Shown one piece after another: positions 8,883 through 17,855 of a stretch of DNA of 40,696 bases. The DNA is taken from positions 1 to 40,696 of the forward strand of contig JBHHWI010000015.1 in NCBI GenBank assembly GCA_046756445.1, given 5' to 3'. The stretch is from JACZWL01 sp046756445 (GTDB taxonomy: Bacteria; Pseudomonadota; Gammaproteobacteria; Steroidobacterales; Woeseiaceae). The notes beneath the pieces were generated by a model. The model did no database searches. It was not told the DNA's origin and was given only the letters and a program-made list of their open reading frames with translations. A program made the position numbers and the translations under genes. How positions within the stretch are numbered: position 1 is the first letter of the stretch; each line of letters begins with the position of its first letter.

Positions 8883-8888
8883 ATTATA
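8883..8888 (-). promoter_or_regulatory. Candidate -10 element for the aidB-like gene
   Basis: A perfect TATAAT lies on the minus strand about 52 bp upstream of the chosen ATG (8831), which would give a leader of roughly 45 nt. No good -35 hexamer lies 16-18 bp further up, so strength or activator dependence is unknown. Confidence 0.4.
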
Positions 8889-9018
8889 TCGGGCGTGGTG
8901 CGCGATGAATTTGACGGATCGCAATTACAGGCCGAAACCCGCGCCACACGGCGTCAGATCCGATCTTCGCTGCCAAGGTTTCGAGCGCGGCTGATACGGA
9001 GAGCCTGGCGCGGAGCAA

Positions 9019-10776
9019 CTACTGGACGACCTGCACCTGAAGGTACTTTGATCCTCGAAAACTGAGCGCGCTCAAGGCAAGGGGCGTGGTCGCACGGTAG
9101 TAGACGATGCTGTTGATGATCGCCTCACCGCTACGGCATGCGGGCAGCACGGAGGAGTGAGGCGCGAGATACCAGTCCTGCCTGTGTGCCGAACCCAGTG
9201 CCGTCAGTCGCGCACGGTCAAAGCAAGGCTCGATCATCGCGCCCGGCAACAACAGTTGCCGGCTCAAACCGAGCGACAACCAGGTTGCCGCATCGTGGCT
9301 CTCGGCGTCGACATCTCCTCGCCGGTATCCGAAATGCACCGCAGGTGCATCCCACTGCAACAGGAACTGTGCCTTCCAGCCCGCGAATCCGAGCGTATCC
9401 CCGCTGGTCAGTTGAGACCGGGCCGCGTCGATGATTGCGCGACCGGAGCGAAGCTCATCGATTCGCGGGAAGATCAGCAGCGACAGCCCGATCCACAGCG
9501 TGGCCATGACCGCAGCGTAGCCGCCTGCCGCCCGCTTTATCTGCGTCATCGCGACGATGAAGAGTCCCACCAGACCGATGGCGGCGACACGCAGCCAGAC
9601 GTCCTCCGGTACCTGTGCACTGGCCAGCCATTCGCCCGAGATGAGCGGTTCCAGATGCGGGTGGACGCCGACTATGACAAGCGCGCCGACAAGAATGAGC
9701 GACAAGGCAAAAAGTACCCGCCTGGGACCCCTGGCGCGCACGATCCGTGATATGTGCGGCCCGGCGATCAGGGCCAGCGCCGGCAGTGCCGGGAAAATGT
9801 ACAGGGAGCGCTTGCCCTCGCTCAGGGAAAAGAACAGCAGGACCAGGAGCACCCAGCCGCCGAGCAGCAGCGTATTGGGATCTCGCAGCTTCAGGTCCCG
9901 TTTCCAGGCCGGTATGAGCCACGGCAACAGGAAGGACAGCGGCATCCAGAGCCACGGAATCGCGTTGGTGAACAGATACCAGACAGGCTTTATGTGGCCC
10001 CAGGAATCCGCATAACGCGTCACGGTCTGGCGCAGCAGTATGTCGTCACGATACTGAACGAGCTCCGCCGGCGCCGTACCGGTTGTCGCGAGCAGCATCG
10101 GAACGAGCCAGATGGCGATTGCGGCAAGGAATGCAAGCGGCGCATAGAGCCACCTGGTTCCTCCCGTCATCCGGGTAACGGGCCAGCTACGATTCAGTGC
10201 AATGACATATGGAATGAGAATCAGAAACGGCAGAAATCCCACGCCTTTCGTGATGACCCCGATTCCCGCGGAAAAACCGGCGATTCCGTACCAGCGCCAG
10301 TCGGGACCGAGTAACAGGTGGCGGCAAAGTCCATACAGCGCGAGCGTCGTCCACAGACACAGCAGGCCGTCGATCTGTCCCGCTTTCATCTGCAGCGGAA
10401 ACTGCATCACCGCGAGCAGGGTCGCGCCCGTCCAGATGGCGGTTTGCGGGTTCCACAGGCGCCGGGCGAGATCGGTAACGAGCCAGAGTACCGCCATCCC
10501 CGCAACGAGGGCCGGTAGCAGAATTGCCACGCGCACAGACCCGGTAATGGCCATCAGCGAGGCGACCACCCAGAAGAATATCGGCGGCTTGTCGGGGTAA
10601 ATCACGCCGCCCACCCTGGGTATCAGCCAGTCGCCGCCCTCGAGCATGTCTCTGGCGATCAATGCGAACCGTGGCTCGTCCGCCGGCCACGGGTCCCGCA
10701 GCCCCAGGCCCGCCGCCAGGATGATCGCCGCGGCGAGCAACAACAGAACAAGCTGTCTGTTATAGCTGCTGGTCAT
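9019..10776 (-). CDS. ArnT-like GT39/GT83 membrane glycosyltransferase
   Basis: A 585-residue polytopic protein with about 11-12 hydrophobic helices. The N-terminus carries the family's periplasmic-loop motif DPWPADEPRFALIARDML, whose acidic residues are catalytic in ArnT, followed by GGVIYPDKPPIFFW and KAGQIDGLLCLWTTLALYG. ArnT-type enzymes move a sugar from undecaprenyl phosphate to lipid A or another envelope acceptor on the periplasmic side. The start overlaps the stop of the LAB_N gene by 4 bp (ATGA), and the upstream genes are a GT2 and a lipoprotein, forming one operon. No arnA/B/D-type aminoarabinose genes are present, so the sugar is unknown. Confidence 0.9.
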   Translation of the reverse strand: MTSSYNRQLVLLLLAAAIILAAGLGLRDPWPADEPRFALIARDMLEGGDWLIPRVGGVIYPDKPPIFFWVVASLMAITGSVRVAILLPALVAGMAVLWLVTDLARRLWNPQTAIWTGATLLAVMQFPLQMKAGQIDGLLCLWTTLALYGLCRHLLLGPDWRWYGIAGFSAGIGVITKGVGFLPFLILIPYVIALNRSWPVTRMTGGTRWLYAPLAFLAAIAIWLVPMLLATTGTAPAELVQYRDDILLRQTVTRYADSWGHIKPVWYLFTNAIPWLWMPLSFLLPWLIPAWKRDLKLRDPNTLLLGGWVLLVLLFFSLSEGKRSLYIFPALPALALIAGPHISRIVRARGPRRVLFALSLILVGALVIVGVHPHLEPLISGEWLASAQVPEDVWLRVAAIGLVGLFIVAMTQIKRAAGGYAAVMATLWIGLSLLIFPRIDELRSGRAIIDAARSQLTSGDTLGFAGWKAQFLLQWDAPAVHFGYRRGDVDAESHDAATWLSLGLSRQLLLPGAMIEPCFDRARLTALGSAHRQDWYLAPHSSVLPACRSGEAIINSIVYYRATTPLALSALSFRGSKYLQVQVVQ

Positions 10777-11045
10777 GTCGCCTGAGCGTGTTCGTGCAGG
10801 CGCAGCCAGACGTTACGAAGATATATGAAGGCACCCGTCGACTGGCCTACGATGAAGACCGGGTCCCGCAGGTGAACGGCGTACATGAACAGTATCAAAC
10901 CGCCGCAGAGGCTCAGGTACCAGAACGCCATCGGTATCACGCTGCGCCTGGCTCGTTCGCTTGCCAGCCATTGCACGAGGAAGCGCGAAAAGAAACACGC
11001 CTGCCCCATGAATCCAATTGCCAGCCAGAAGATCTTCGGGTTCAT
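10773..11045 (-). CDS. LAB_N-domain small membrane protein (lipid-A biosynthesis N-terminal domain)
   Basis: A 90-residue, three-helix protein with the LAB_N signature: GQACFFSRFLVQWLASERAR, SVIPMAFWYLSLCGG and YLRNVWL. The domain was named from N-terminal extensions of some lipid A disaccharide synthases and belongs to the PQ-loop/MtN3-like fold group; stand-alone copies often sit between a GT2 and a GT39. A role as flippase or helper for the lipid-linked sugar is inferred from that context and from the fold. It starts 3 bp after the GT2 stop and overlaps the GT39 start by 4 bp. Confidence 0.87.
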   Translation of the reverse strand: MNPKIFWLAIGFMGQACFFSRFLVQWLASERARRSVIPMAFWYLSLCGGLILFMYAVHLRDPVFIVGQSTGAFIYLRNVWLRLHEHAQAT

Positions 11046-11048
11046 TGC

Positions 11049-11756
11049 CTATATCCGTCGTCGTTTAAGCCACATCACGCCGAGCAGGTCGACGATGCCG
11101 ACCCACAAACGGTTGCTGACGCCGTACTTGGACTTTCCGTAGCGGCGTTGCCGGTGGTTCACCGGTAACGCCTGAATCGAGGCGCCGTGGCGTTGCACCA
11201 GCGCAGGCAGGAACCGGTGCATATGATCGAACGCCGGCAGCTCGAGGAATTCGTCTCGGTAAAATACCTTGAGACCGCAACCTGTATCCCGGACACCGTC
11301 TCCGAGCATGCCGGAGCGGACGCCATTGGCGATTCGGGACGATACTCTTCTTATCCAGCTGTCGCGTCGCTTTCGGCGTTCGCCGACAACCATGGAGACT
11401 TTCGAGGCGATGGTCAGAGCGGCATACAGAGCCGGGATATCAGCCGGATCGTTCTGGCCGTCGCCATCCAGCACGGCAACAACGGGAGCATTCGCGGCCT
11501 TGACCCCCGTTCTTATCGCCGCACTCTGACCCCGGTTATTTTCATGACTTTGCACCCGGAGCCTCTCATGGACCCGGGTGAGACGGACGAGCTCCTCGCT
11601 CGTGCCGTCGGTACTGCCGTCATCGACGACGATGATCTCGAACGGAAGCCGTTTGGATAAAGCGCACTCTATCTCCTCGATCAGCGGCTGAATGTTGGCG
11701 CTCTCGTTGAAGACCGGAATGACAACGCTTAACTGAAGCATCTGACTGTTCACCAT
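11049..11756 (-). CDS. GT2 family glycosyltransferase (DPM1/ArnC-like)
   Basis: A 235-residue cytoplasmic GT-A enzyme. It shows LSVVIPVFNESANIQPLIEE, IIVVDDGSTDGT, NNRGQSAAIRTGV and the metal-binding AVLDGDGQNDP, then RDTGCGLKVFYR and the YGKSKYG motif typical of polyprenyl-phosphate glycosyltransferases. It lacks the C-terminal transmembrane pair of ArnC or GtrB, although the tail is basic (WLKRRRI). The predicted role is to load a sugar onto undecaprenyl phosphate for the ArnT-like enzyme two genes downstream. ATG 11756 or the ATG five codons later could be the start. The gap to the upstream lipoprotein gene is 8 bp. Confidence 0.92.
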   Translation of the reverse strand: MVNSQMLQLSVVIPVFNESANIQPLIEEIECALSKRLPFEIIVVDDGSTDGTSEELVRLTRVHERLRVQSHENNRGQSAAIRTGVKAANAPVVAVLDGDGQNDPADIPALYAALTIASKVSMVVGERRKRRDSWIRRVSSRIANGVRSGMLGDGVRDTGCGLKVFYRDEFLELPAFDHMHRFLPALVQRHGASIQALPVNHRQRRYGKSKYGVSNRLWVGIVDLLGVMWLKRRRI

Positions 11757-11764
11757 GCTGCGGG

Positions 11765-12460
11765 CTAGTGCACGCCGGCGAAACCGCTCAAGGCGGAAAC
11801 CTTGGGCACGGCATCTTCCACCGGCGGGATTTCGGCAATCAGGTTGGTTGCCGCCTGCTCCGCCACGAATCCGAAATTGACCGGTCTCTCGCGACCGGTA
11901 TCGTAGGCATAATCGATCTCATCGCTGCCTTCCCAGGCGATCGTGCCGGTCTGGCTGTCCCAGATTTGCAGGGACAGGCGAATGCTCGCCAGCTTGGTGT
12001 CGAACAGGCGAATTCCGGCGACACTCACACGCCGGTTGGAGCTTTGAGAAAACTCCGCCAGACCGAGCAGGCCGAGGTAGCGTGCACCGCTAACCTCCCC
12101 TACCTGCCGAAGCGTGTTTTTCTCGAGTATGCCGGTCGCCTGATAGTCGTCCACCATGATCTTGTATTCGTCGGACAGTTCCGCCTGGTTGACCGACGAC
12201 AGCACCTCCGCGAGTCGCACGACATGAAGGTCCTGGCGCCGCGCTGCGACCGCGTCCGCGAACGCCAGCGCGAGCGCGACACGATCGGCCTCCTGTCCGG
12301 TGGCCGATACCGGAGTGAGAAATCCCAGTCCCTGGTCCCGAAAGGCTATCGGGTCCAGGGAAAAGTCGACCGAGTCGGTATTGGTCGATAACTGGGCCGT
12401 GCCGGCACAGCCGCCCAGGAGGATCCACAAAAAAAGCAGTCTGACGGGGTTGACGGGCAT
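11765..12460 (-). CDS. Predicted lipoprotein of unknown function, first gene of the GT2-LAB_N-GT39 operon
   Basis: A 231-residue protein from an ATG preceded by a very strong GAGGAGGAA. Residues 1-18 are a lipoprotein signal with lipobox LLGGC (Cys18). The mature part contains an alpha/beta domain with TGILEKNTLRQVGEVSGARYL and LSLQIWDSQTGTIAWEGSDEI, which recalls the CsgG/GNA1162-like group of periplasmic lipoproteins, where a variant of SLRIWDTQTGEIVWE is common. That placement is tentative. It precedes the GT2 gene by 8 bp and so is likely cotranscribed with the glycosyl-transfer genes, suggesting an envelope-surveillance or acceptor-handling role (inference). Confidence 0.82.
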   Translation of the reverse strand: MPVNPVRLLFLWILLGGCAGTAQLSTNTDSVDFSLDPIAFRDQGLGFLTPVSATGQEADRVALALAFADAVAARRQDLHVVRLAEVLSSVNQAELSDEYKIMVDDYQATGILEKNTLRQVGEVSGARYLGLLGLAEFSQSSNRRVSVAGIRLFDTKLASIRLSLQIWDSQTGTIAWEGSDEIDYAYDTGRERPVNFGFVAEQAATNLIAEIPPVEDAVPKVSALSGFAGVH

Positions 12461-12584
12461 GCATTCCTCCTCGTTGCGGGTTCAGGTTAGAGGCGACGAT
12501 AGAGAAAATCCTTCGGCACGGCCGCCGCTACATTATGGCAACAGCAACGGCGATTCCGGTGCCGATGGCAAGCTGCGGCCCGGC

Positions 12585-14225
12585 TCAGGACCGGGGTCGA
12601 AACACGTCGAGATTCGTTTTATAAGTTTTTGATTTTATGTTGAAAAGACCGAGCAGGCTGTGTGAGATATTGTCGTGTGACAAACCAGCGTCCGATTTTG
12701 ACGTCAACAGCGCGCGACTGAGATGATGGCTTGACGACATTCCTGCCGACATCCAGAAGATCATCGGTACATTGATCTGTGATTCCGGCGCAAGGGAGTA
12801 AGGCAGGCCGTGCAGGTACACGCCGTTTTCCCCCAGCGATTCCCCGTGATCGGACGCATACAGCAGGAAAGAATCGAATTTCTCCTCATTTTGACGCAAA
12901 TACCCGATTGTTTCGTTCAACACGAAATCCGTATACACGATTGTATTGTCGTAGGCGTTGGCCACTTCCTTGTCACTGCAGTCCTGCGGTGAGTTCGTTT
13001 CGCAATACGGCCTGAAAACGGCGAAGGAATCGGGGAAACGTTTATGGTACGCGGGACCGTGGCTGCCGATGGTATGCAGAACGATCAGTACGTCGGAGGT
13101 CGTATCGAAGACGTATTCGTCCAGCAAGGCGAGCATGTCTTCGTCATACACCGGGCCGCCATCGCCGCGCGGAAATTCGCGATCCGACGACGGCCCGATA
13201 TCCAGGTGTTCGACGCGGGTACAAACGGCTTTGCACCCGGAATTATCGTCAATCCATACGACATGGACACCGGCATGGCTGATAAGATCCAGCACATTGG
13301 ACTCGTTGGCTGCAATGTCGGGCGAAAAGTCCCGTCTGTCGCGTAGCGAAAACATGCAGGGCACCGACCAGGCCGTTGACGTACCGCAGGCAGACACGTT
13401 CCTGAAGCTGACGACCCCGGCCCGTTCGAGGAGCGGGTTGGTCTTTTTGGGATATCCGTTCAGCGAGAAATGATCAGATCGTGCGGTCTCGCCGACGACT
13501 ACGATGCCGACCGTTCTCCTGCCGTCCGACTTCGCCTGCATTGCGTCGGCATCAATCTCGCGAAACGGAATGCTGCTGTTTCGGCGGTTATGCCGGATAT
13601 ACTTTTCGAGCGACGAGACCGCATACGTCGGAGTCATGTACAACCGCAGATCGCGGTTTTCAGAATAGAAAAAGCTCGTATACTTCCAGTTGCTCAACGC
13701 AAGGAGCACCAGTACGGCAACGACAACGGAACCGCAGGCCGCTCGGGACAGGGCCTCCGGGAGAAGTCTCTTGCACCTGACCGGTGTCACGTAAATAAAT
13801 ACTGACGGCAGAAGGCCATTAAAGAAAAAGTATTGCAGGAATGCGGCGGACCCCAGCTCGATTGCTTCCTGAGCGTTTCGGTCCCTGAATGTTTCAACGA
13901 TGTTTCGAATCATTTCCTCGTCAAAAACGACACCGAGCTCTTGTGTGAAATAGCCGAGAATTGACGCCAGCAGAACAAAGGCGATGAGAACCGGCTTCAA
14001 CAGGCGGCCCATTCCGGCGACCAGAAAAAACAGGTATTGAACACCGACCAGGAACAGCAATAGCGTGATGATGAATGCCGCCCCTTGGCCGGAAAGAGCG
14101 CCCATCCGATCCAGGACCGACTTCAAAAGTAGGCCATTGTTGCTCACTGAAATAAAGATCGCTGCGAGCAACGCGAGCTGCCATGCCGGAACCCCGCGCT
14201 CCCGAAACTCTGAAAACTTTGTCAT
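12585..14225 (-). CDS. eptA: Phosphoethanolamine transferase, EptA/MCR family
   Basis: A 546-residue protein from ATG 14225 (a GTG nine codons earlier is possible). Five N-terminal transmembrane helices (about residues 12-185) precede a periplasmic alkaline-phosphatase-like domain. Catalytic landmarks are GETARSDHFSLNGY, the nucleophile Thr in SACGTSTAWSVPCMFS, HTIGSHGPAYHKRFP, and the metal ligands in YASDHGESLGENG and YLHG. EptA moves phosphoethanolamine from phosphatidylethanolamine to lipid A phosphate, lowering its negative charge. Members include intrinsic enzymes and mobile MCR; this copy sits among chromosomal envelope genes with no mobile element beside it. Its base composition is noticeably less GC-rich than the genes on either side. 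Confidence 0.94.
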   Translation of the reverse strand: MTKFSEFRERGVPAWQLALLAAIFISVSNNGLLLKSVLDRMGALSGQGAAFIITLLLFLVGVQYLFFLVAGMGRLLKPVLIAFVLLASILGYFTQELGVVFDEEMIRNIVETFRDRNAQEAIELGSAAFLQYFFFNGLLPSVFIYVTPVRCKRLLPEALSRAACGSVVVAVLVLLALSNWKYTSFFYSENRDLRLYMTPTYAVSSLEKYIRHNRRNSSIPFREIDADAMQAKSDGRRTVGIVVVGETARSDHFSLNGYPKKTNPLLERAGVVSFRNVSACGTSTAWSVPCMFSLRDRRDFSPDIAANESNVLDLISHAGVHVVWIDDNSGCKAVCTRVEHLDIGPSSDREFPRGDGGPVYDEDMLALLDEYVFDTTSDVLIVLHTIGSHGPAYHKRFPDSFAVFRPYCETNSPQDCSDKEVANAYDNTIVYTDFVLNETIGYLRQNEEKFDSFLLYASDHGESLGENGVYLHGLPYSLAPESQINVPMIFWMSAGMSSSHHLSRALLTSKSDAGLSHDNISHSLLGLFNIKSKTYKTNLDVFRPRS

Positions 14226-14522
14226 GGTTCGATACGTGTCAAAAACCGGCACCTGCTCTGGCGCACCATGGCAACCCCGCCGACGCGGCCAGACGCAGTT
14301 GCTGTGAATTGGTAGTCAGTCAGATAGTTCTTGCGAAGAAATCCCTCGCAACACGATGACGTTTGCAGGTTCGACCGGTAGCCGCGGAAAACGCCGTGCT
14401 TGATTCACATTGAACGGGAAGCGCAGAATGCCCTGGTCTCTTTCTTATCGACGTGTTTGCAAGGATCGTTCGCCAATCGCAGGGAGCGCGGCTGACGGCT
14501 GACGTCAATGGGGGTCTCCCGG

Positions 14523-15845
14523 ATGATGGAATCCACACTCAACCTTACCGATCACTGGGCCGGCTATGCCGTCGTTTTTGTATTTGCTGTTGCCTATGCA
14601 ACTGTCCTTTCAGAGGAATTTACAAATCTCAGAAAGTCCAAGCCGGTCTTGCTGGCGGCCGGAGTCATTTGGACGCTGCTTGCGCTGGTCTACGCGCAGA
14701 ACGGACTGAGTGAGCCTGTAAAAACTGCGATTCGCGGCAGTCTCGTCGAATTCGCCGAGCTATTGCTCTTTCTGCTTACGGCCATGACCTACGTGAATGC
14801 AATGACCGAGAGAAACGTATTTGCCGCATTGCGCTCAACGCTGACGCAGCGACGCCTGAGCTACAAAAAGCTGTTTTGGGCCACCGGCACAATTGCATTT
14901 CTACTGTCGCCGGTCATCGATAACCTGACTACCTCACTCGTGCTGGCGGCGGTTGTCATGGCGCTCGGCGCGGAGAGACCGGCATTCATCGGCATCGCGT
15001 GTGTGAATATCGTCGTCGCCGCCAACGCCGGCGGTGCTTTCAGCCCCTTCGGGGACATAACGACATTGATGGTGTGGCAAAAAGGGCAGTTGGCATTTCA
15101 GGAATTCTTTAGTCTCGTCCTCCCGGCTGCGGTCAATTTCCTGGTACCAGCCCTTTTTCTCCAGTTCGCCGTGCCGAGCGGCATGCCGGGGGAAAGTGCA
15201 TCTTCACCTCGGATGAAACGCGGCGCCAGGCGCATCATGGCATTGTTCGTCATTACGCTTGCGCTCACCGTCGGTCTCCACAATTTCCTGCACATACCAC
15301 CATTTGTTGGAATGATGACTGGTCTCGCACTATTGCAGTTTTTCGGCTATTACCTGAAACGCAGCGATCCGGCCGGCAGTCAGGAAGAGATCGGAGATCT
15401 GCCGGCCTATGATGTATTCAGTTATATTGCACGGGCAGAGTGGGACACGCTGCTGTTTTTTTACGGCGTCATATTCTGCGTGTCCGGGCTCGGCTTTATC
15501 GGCTATCTCGACAGTGTCTCCGCAGCGCTATACGTAGGTTGGGGGCCAACTGTTGCCAATGTCTCCGTTGGCCTGATGTCCGCCATCATTGACAATATTC
15601 CGATGATGGTTGCAGTGCTGCAGATGGATCCATCGATGTCGGAAGGTCAGTGGCTGCTGGTGACCCTGACCGCTGGCGTCGGCGGCAGCCTGTTGAGTAT
15701 TGGCTCCGCCGCCGGCGTCGCCCTGATGGGCCAGGCACGGGGATACTACACGTTTTTCGGCCATCTCAAATGGACGCCTGTCATCGCTCTCGGATACGCA
15801 GCAAGCATCATCGCACACCTCTGGGCGAATGCGCGGCTCTTTTGA
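14523..15845 (+). CDS. nhaD: NhaD-type Na+/H+ antiporter
   Basis: A 440-residue membrane protein with about 12 helices. Family motifs are FLLSPVIDNLTTSLVLAAVV, VVAANAGGAFSPFGDITTLM (with the conserved GDITT) and IDNIPMMVAVLQM near the C-terminus, followed by GGSLLSIGSAAGVALMGQ. NhaD exchanges Na+ or Li+ for protons across the inner membrane and fits a saline habitat. Three in-frame starts are possible (14508, 14523, 14526); 14523 is chosen because a G-rich Shine-Dalgarno-like run lies 8-12 nt upstream. It is divergent from the eptA gene across about 300 bp of non-coding sequence in which no clear promoter was picked out. Confidence 0.93.
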   Translation: MMESTLNLTDHWAGYAVVFVFAVAYATVLSEEFTNLRKSKPVLLAAGVIWTLLALVYAQNGLSEPVKTAIRGSLVEFAELLLFLLTAMTYVNAMTERNVFAALRSTLTQRRLSYKKLFWATGTIAFLLSPVIDNLTTSLVLAAVVMALGAERPAFIGIACVNIVVAANAGGAFSPFGDITTLMVWQKGQLAFQEFFSLVLPAAVNFLVPALFLQFAVPSGMPGESASSPRMKRGARRIMALFVITLALTVGLHNFLHIPPFVGMMTGLALLQFFGYYLKRSDPAGSQEEIGDLPAYDVFSYIARAEWDTLLFFYGVIFCVSGLGFIGYLDSVSAALYVGWGPTVANVSVGLMSAIIDNIPMMVAVLQMDPSMSEGQWLLVTLTAGVGGSLLSIGSAAGVALMGQARGYYTFFGHLKWTPVIALGYAASIIAHLWANARLF

Positions 15846-16110
15846 GAACTCCAGGGGTGCCTGCGCGCCGTATCAGTTAATACGTTCGACGTGCTGATCG
15901 GCATGATCATCGCTGGTGTTCGCCCGATCGCCACGGCTTCGGCTAAACGCGATCACTGCCCCTTGCTCCGGTTTTTTTCGCTGTTCCGGCAGCATTTCGA
16001 ATGATTTTTCGGCCCGGCGCATCCAATGGAGCACTAGAACGCGCAATCCTATCCAAAATCGGCGGTTCATTAGCGTGTGGAAGCGCCATTTCGCAAGCAG
16101 ACGAGACTGG

Positions 16111-17829
16111 ATGGTGCCGCACATGATTATCGAAAATCCCGATTTGGTGAGGACGCGAGAAACCTCGGACCTGCGCCTGCATCGGCTGCTCACATTGTTG
16201 CTGTTGTTGCCAGTCGCGGCGCCTGCCGATCCTGCGCCGGATTCCGCGAGTAGCACGACTGGCGGCATGCAGGCAGCAGCCTTGACTGGCGCTCTGCTCG
16301 AGTCGGAAGGTGCCGTTATTGGTGAAATCACGATCGACAACGGTGAAATCTTCGATCTGCGGATCCCGGAAGAAGACAAGTGGCTTTACCGGCTTGCGAA
16401 TAAGATTCACGCAACGACCCGCACCGATGTCATCCGCCGGCAATTGTTGTTCAGGTCGGGCGACGAATATTCGTCCCGCGTACTGGAAGAATCGGAACGA
16501 ATCCTCCGCGGGAATCGCTATATCCGGGATGCGGCAATTCAACCCGTCAGCATTGAGAATGGGATCGTCGATATAGACGTGCATACGACAGATACCTGGA
16601 CCCTCGTGCCAAAACTTTCGTTCGGCCGACGGGGTGGTGCGAGCAGCGCTGCTCTCGGACTCCGCGAGATGAATTTGTTTGGCAGGGGAATTCAGTTCGG
16701 AGTAGTGCATAAATCGGATGTTGATCGCGATTCGTCGGCGATCGAATTCGTCGATCATCATATCGGTGACAGCTGGTACGGCATCGAAGCACTGTACTCG
16801 GTCAACAGCGATGGCCATACACATATTTTCAATATCGATAAGCCGTTCTTCTCATTGCAGGCTACCGGCGCCCGGGGCATGTCATATCTAGACAACGACA
16901 GGATCGACTCCCTCTGGGACCGCGGCGAGATCGTCGCCGACTTTCGTCACCGTACGCGCTCGCATGAAATTTATGCCGGGTGGTCAAAAGGACTGACAGC
17001 CGGCTGGACGCATCGCTACACTGCCGGCGTTGCCTACGATGAAAACCGGTTCTCGCCTGTCGACGGCAGTACTGCGCCGATGTCGATTGTGCCGGACGAT
17101 CGAAAACTGGTGTATCCGTTTGTCGGGGTCGAATTCGTGCAGGACAGGTTCGAGCAAGCCGAGAATTTCGACCAGATCAAACGGGTTGAAGATCGATATC
17201 TGGGGACCACGCTCGGAGCGAGACTCGGCTATGCCAGCCCGGCATTCGGCTCCGACCGTGATGCCTGGTTGATCAGCGCCAAAGCCAAAACAGGGTTTGG
17301 GAGTTCCCTCGGCAGCTCGCTGTTGCTCGCCGGTGATCTCGGCGCCCGGTGGGAACGCGGCGGACTGCATAACTTTAGCTTCAGTACGAGCGCAAAGTAT
17401 TACAAGCGGCAATCAGAAAGACGGCTTTTCTACGCCAGCCTGGCTGGTACCTACGGGCACAATCTGGACGTCGATAACCAACTGTATCTGGGTGGAGACA
17501 ATGGACTGCGCGGCTATCCACTACGCTACCAGGGCGGCGACAAGAGCGCATTATTGACCGTAGAACAGCGCTTTTTTACCGATTGGTATCCGTTTCGATT
17601 GTTCCGGGTAGGCGCTGCTGTGTTTTTCGACGCCGGGCGCACCTGGGGAAGCACTCCCGTCAGCTCCGGCAATTTCGGCATACAAAAAGACGTCGGGTTC
17701 GGACTGCGCCTCGGCAACTCACGGGCAGGTTTCTACGACATGATTCACGTCGACCTGGCCTTTCCTCTGGATAGTGACGGCAGCATCGACAAAGTCCAGT
17801 TCGTGATCGAAACCAAGCGCGGCTTTTAG
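16111..17829 (+). CDS. BamA/TamA-family outer-membrane protein with one POTRA-like domain
   Basis: A 572-residue protein. The signal peptide covers about residues 25-40 (LHRLLTLLLLLPVAAPA); ATG 16123 is an alternative start, and the further upstream open frame (from 15916) has no signal peptide logic. A POTRA-like domain with RQLLFRSGDEYSSRVLEESE and RILRGNRYIRDAAIQPV is followed by an Omp85 barrel. GDNGLRGYPLRYQGGDKSALLTVEQRF is represented by the LRGYP loop-6 motif, and the chain ends in Phe. TamA and BamA proteins insert or translocate outer-membrane proteins; this short single-POTRA subgroup is uncharacterised. It stands alone, with no TamB partner nearby. Confidence 0.88.
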   Translation: MVPHMIIENPDLVRTRETSDLRLHRLLTLLLLLPVAAPADPAPDSASSTTGGMQAAALTGALLESEGAVIGEITIDNGEIFDLRIPEEDKWLYRLANKIHATTRTDVIRRQLLFRSGDEYSSRVLEESERILRGNRYIRDAAIQPVSIENGIVDIDVHTTDTWTLVPKLSFGRRGGASSAALGLREMNLFGRGIQFGVVHKSDVDRDSSAIEFVDHHIGDSWYGIEALYSVNSDGHTHIFNIDKPFFSLQATGARGMSYLDNDRIDSLWDRGEIVADFRHRTRSHEIYAGWSKGLTAGWTHRYTAGVAYDENRFSPVDGSTAPMSIVPDDRKLVYPFVGVEFVQDRFEQAENFDQIKRVEDRYLGTTLGARLGYASPAFGSDRDAWLISAKAKTGFGSSLGSSLLLAGDLGARWERGGLHNFSFSTSAKYYKRQSERRLFYASLAGTYGHNLDVDNQLYLGGDNGLRGYPLRYQGGDKSALLTVEQRFFTDWYPFRLFRVGAAVFFDAGRTWGSTPVSSGNFGIQKDVGFGLRLGNSRAGFYDMIHVDLAFPLDSDGSIDKVQFVIETKRGF

Positions 17830-17855
17830 GATCGGCCGCTAACAATACATGCAGG

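Noticed and set aside
15916..16110. N-terminal extension of the BamA-like gene
   Set aside because: The 65 extra residues are Arg/Ser-rich with no signal peptide; a proper signal sequence follows ATG 16111/16123.
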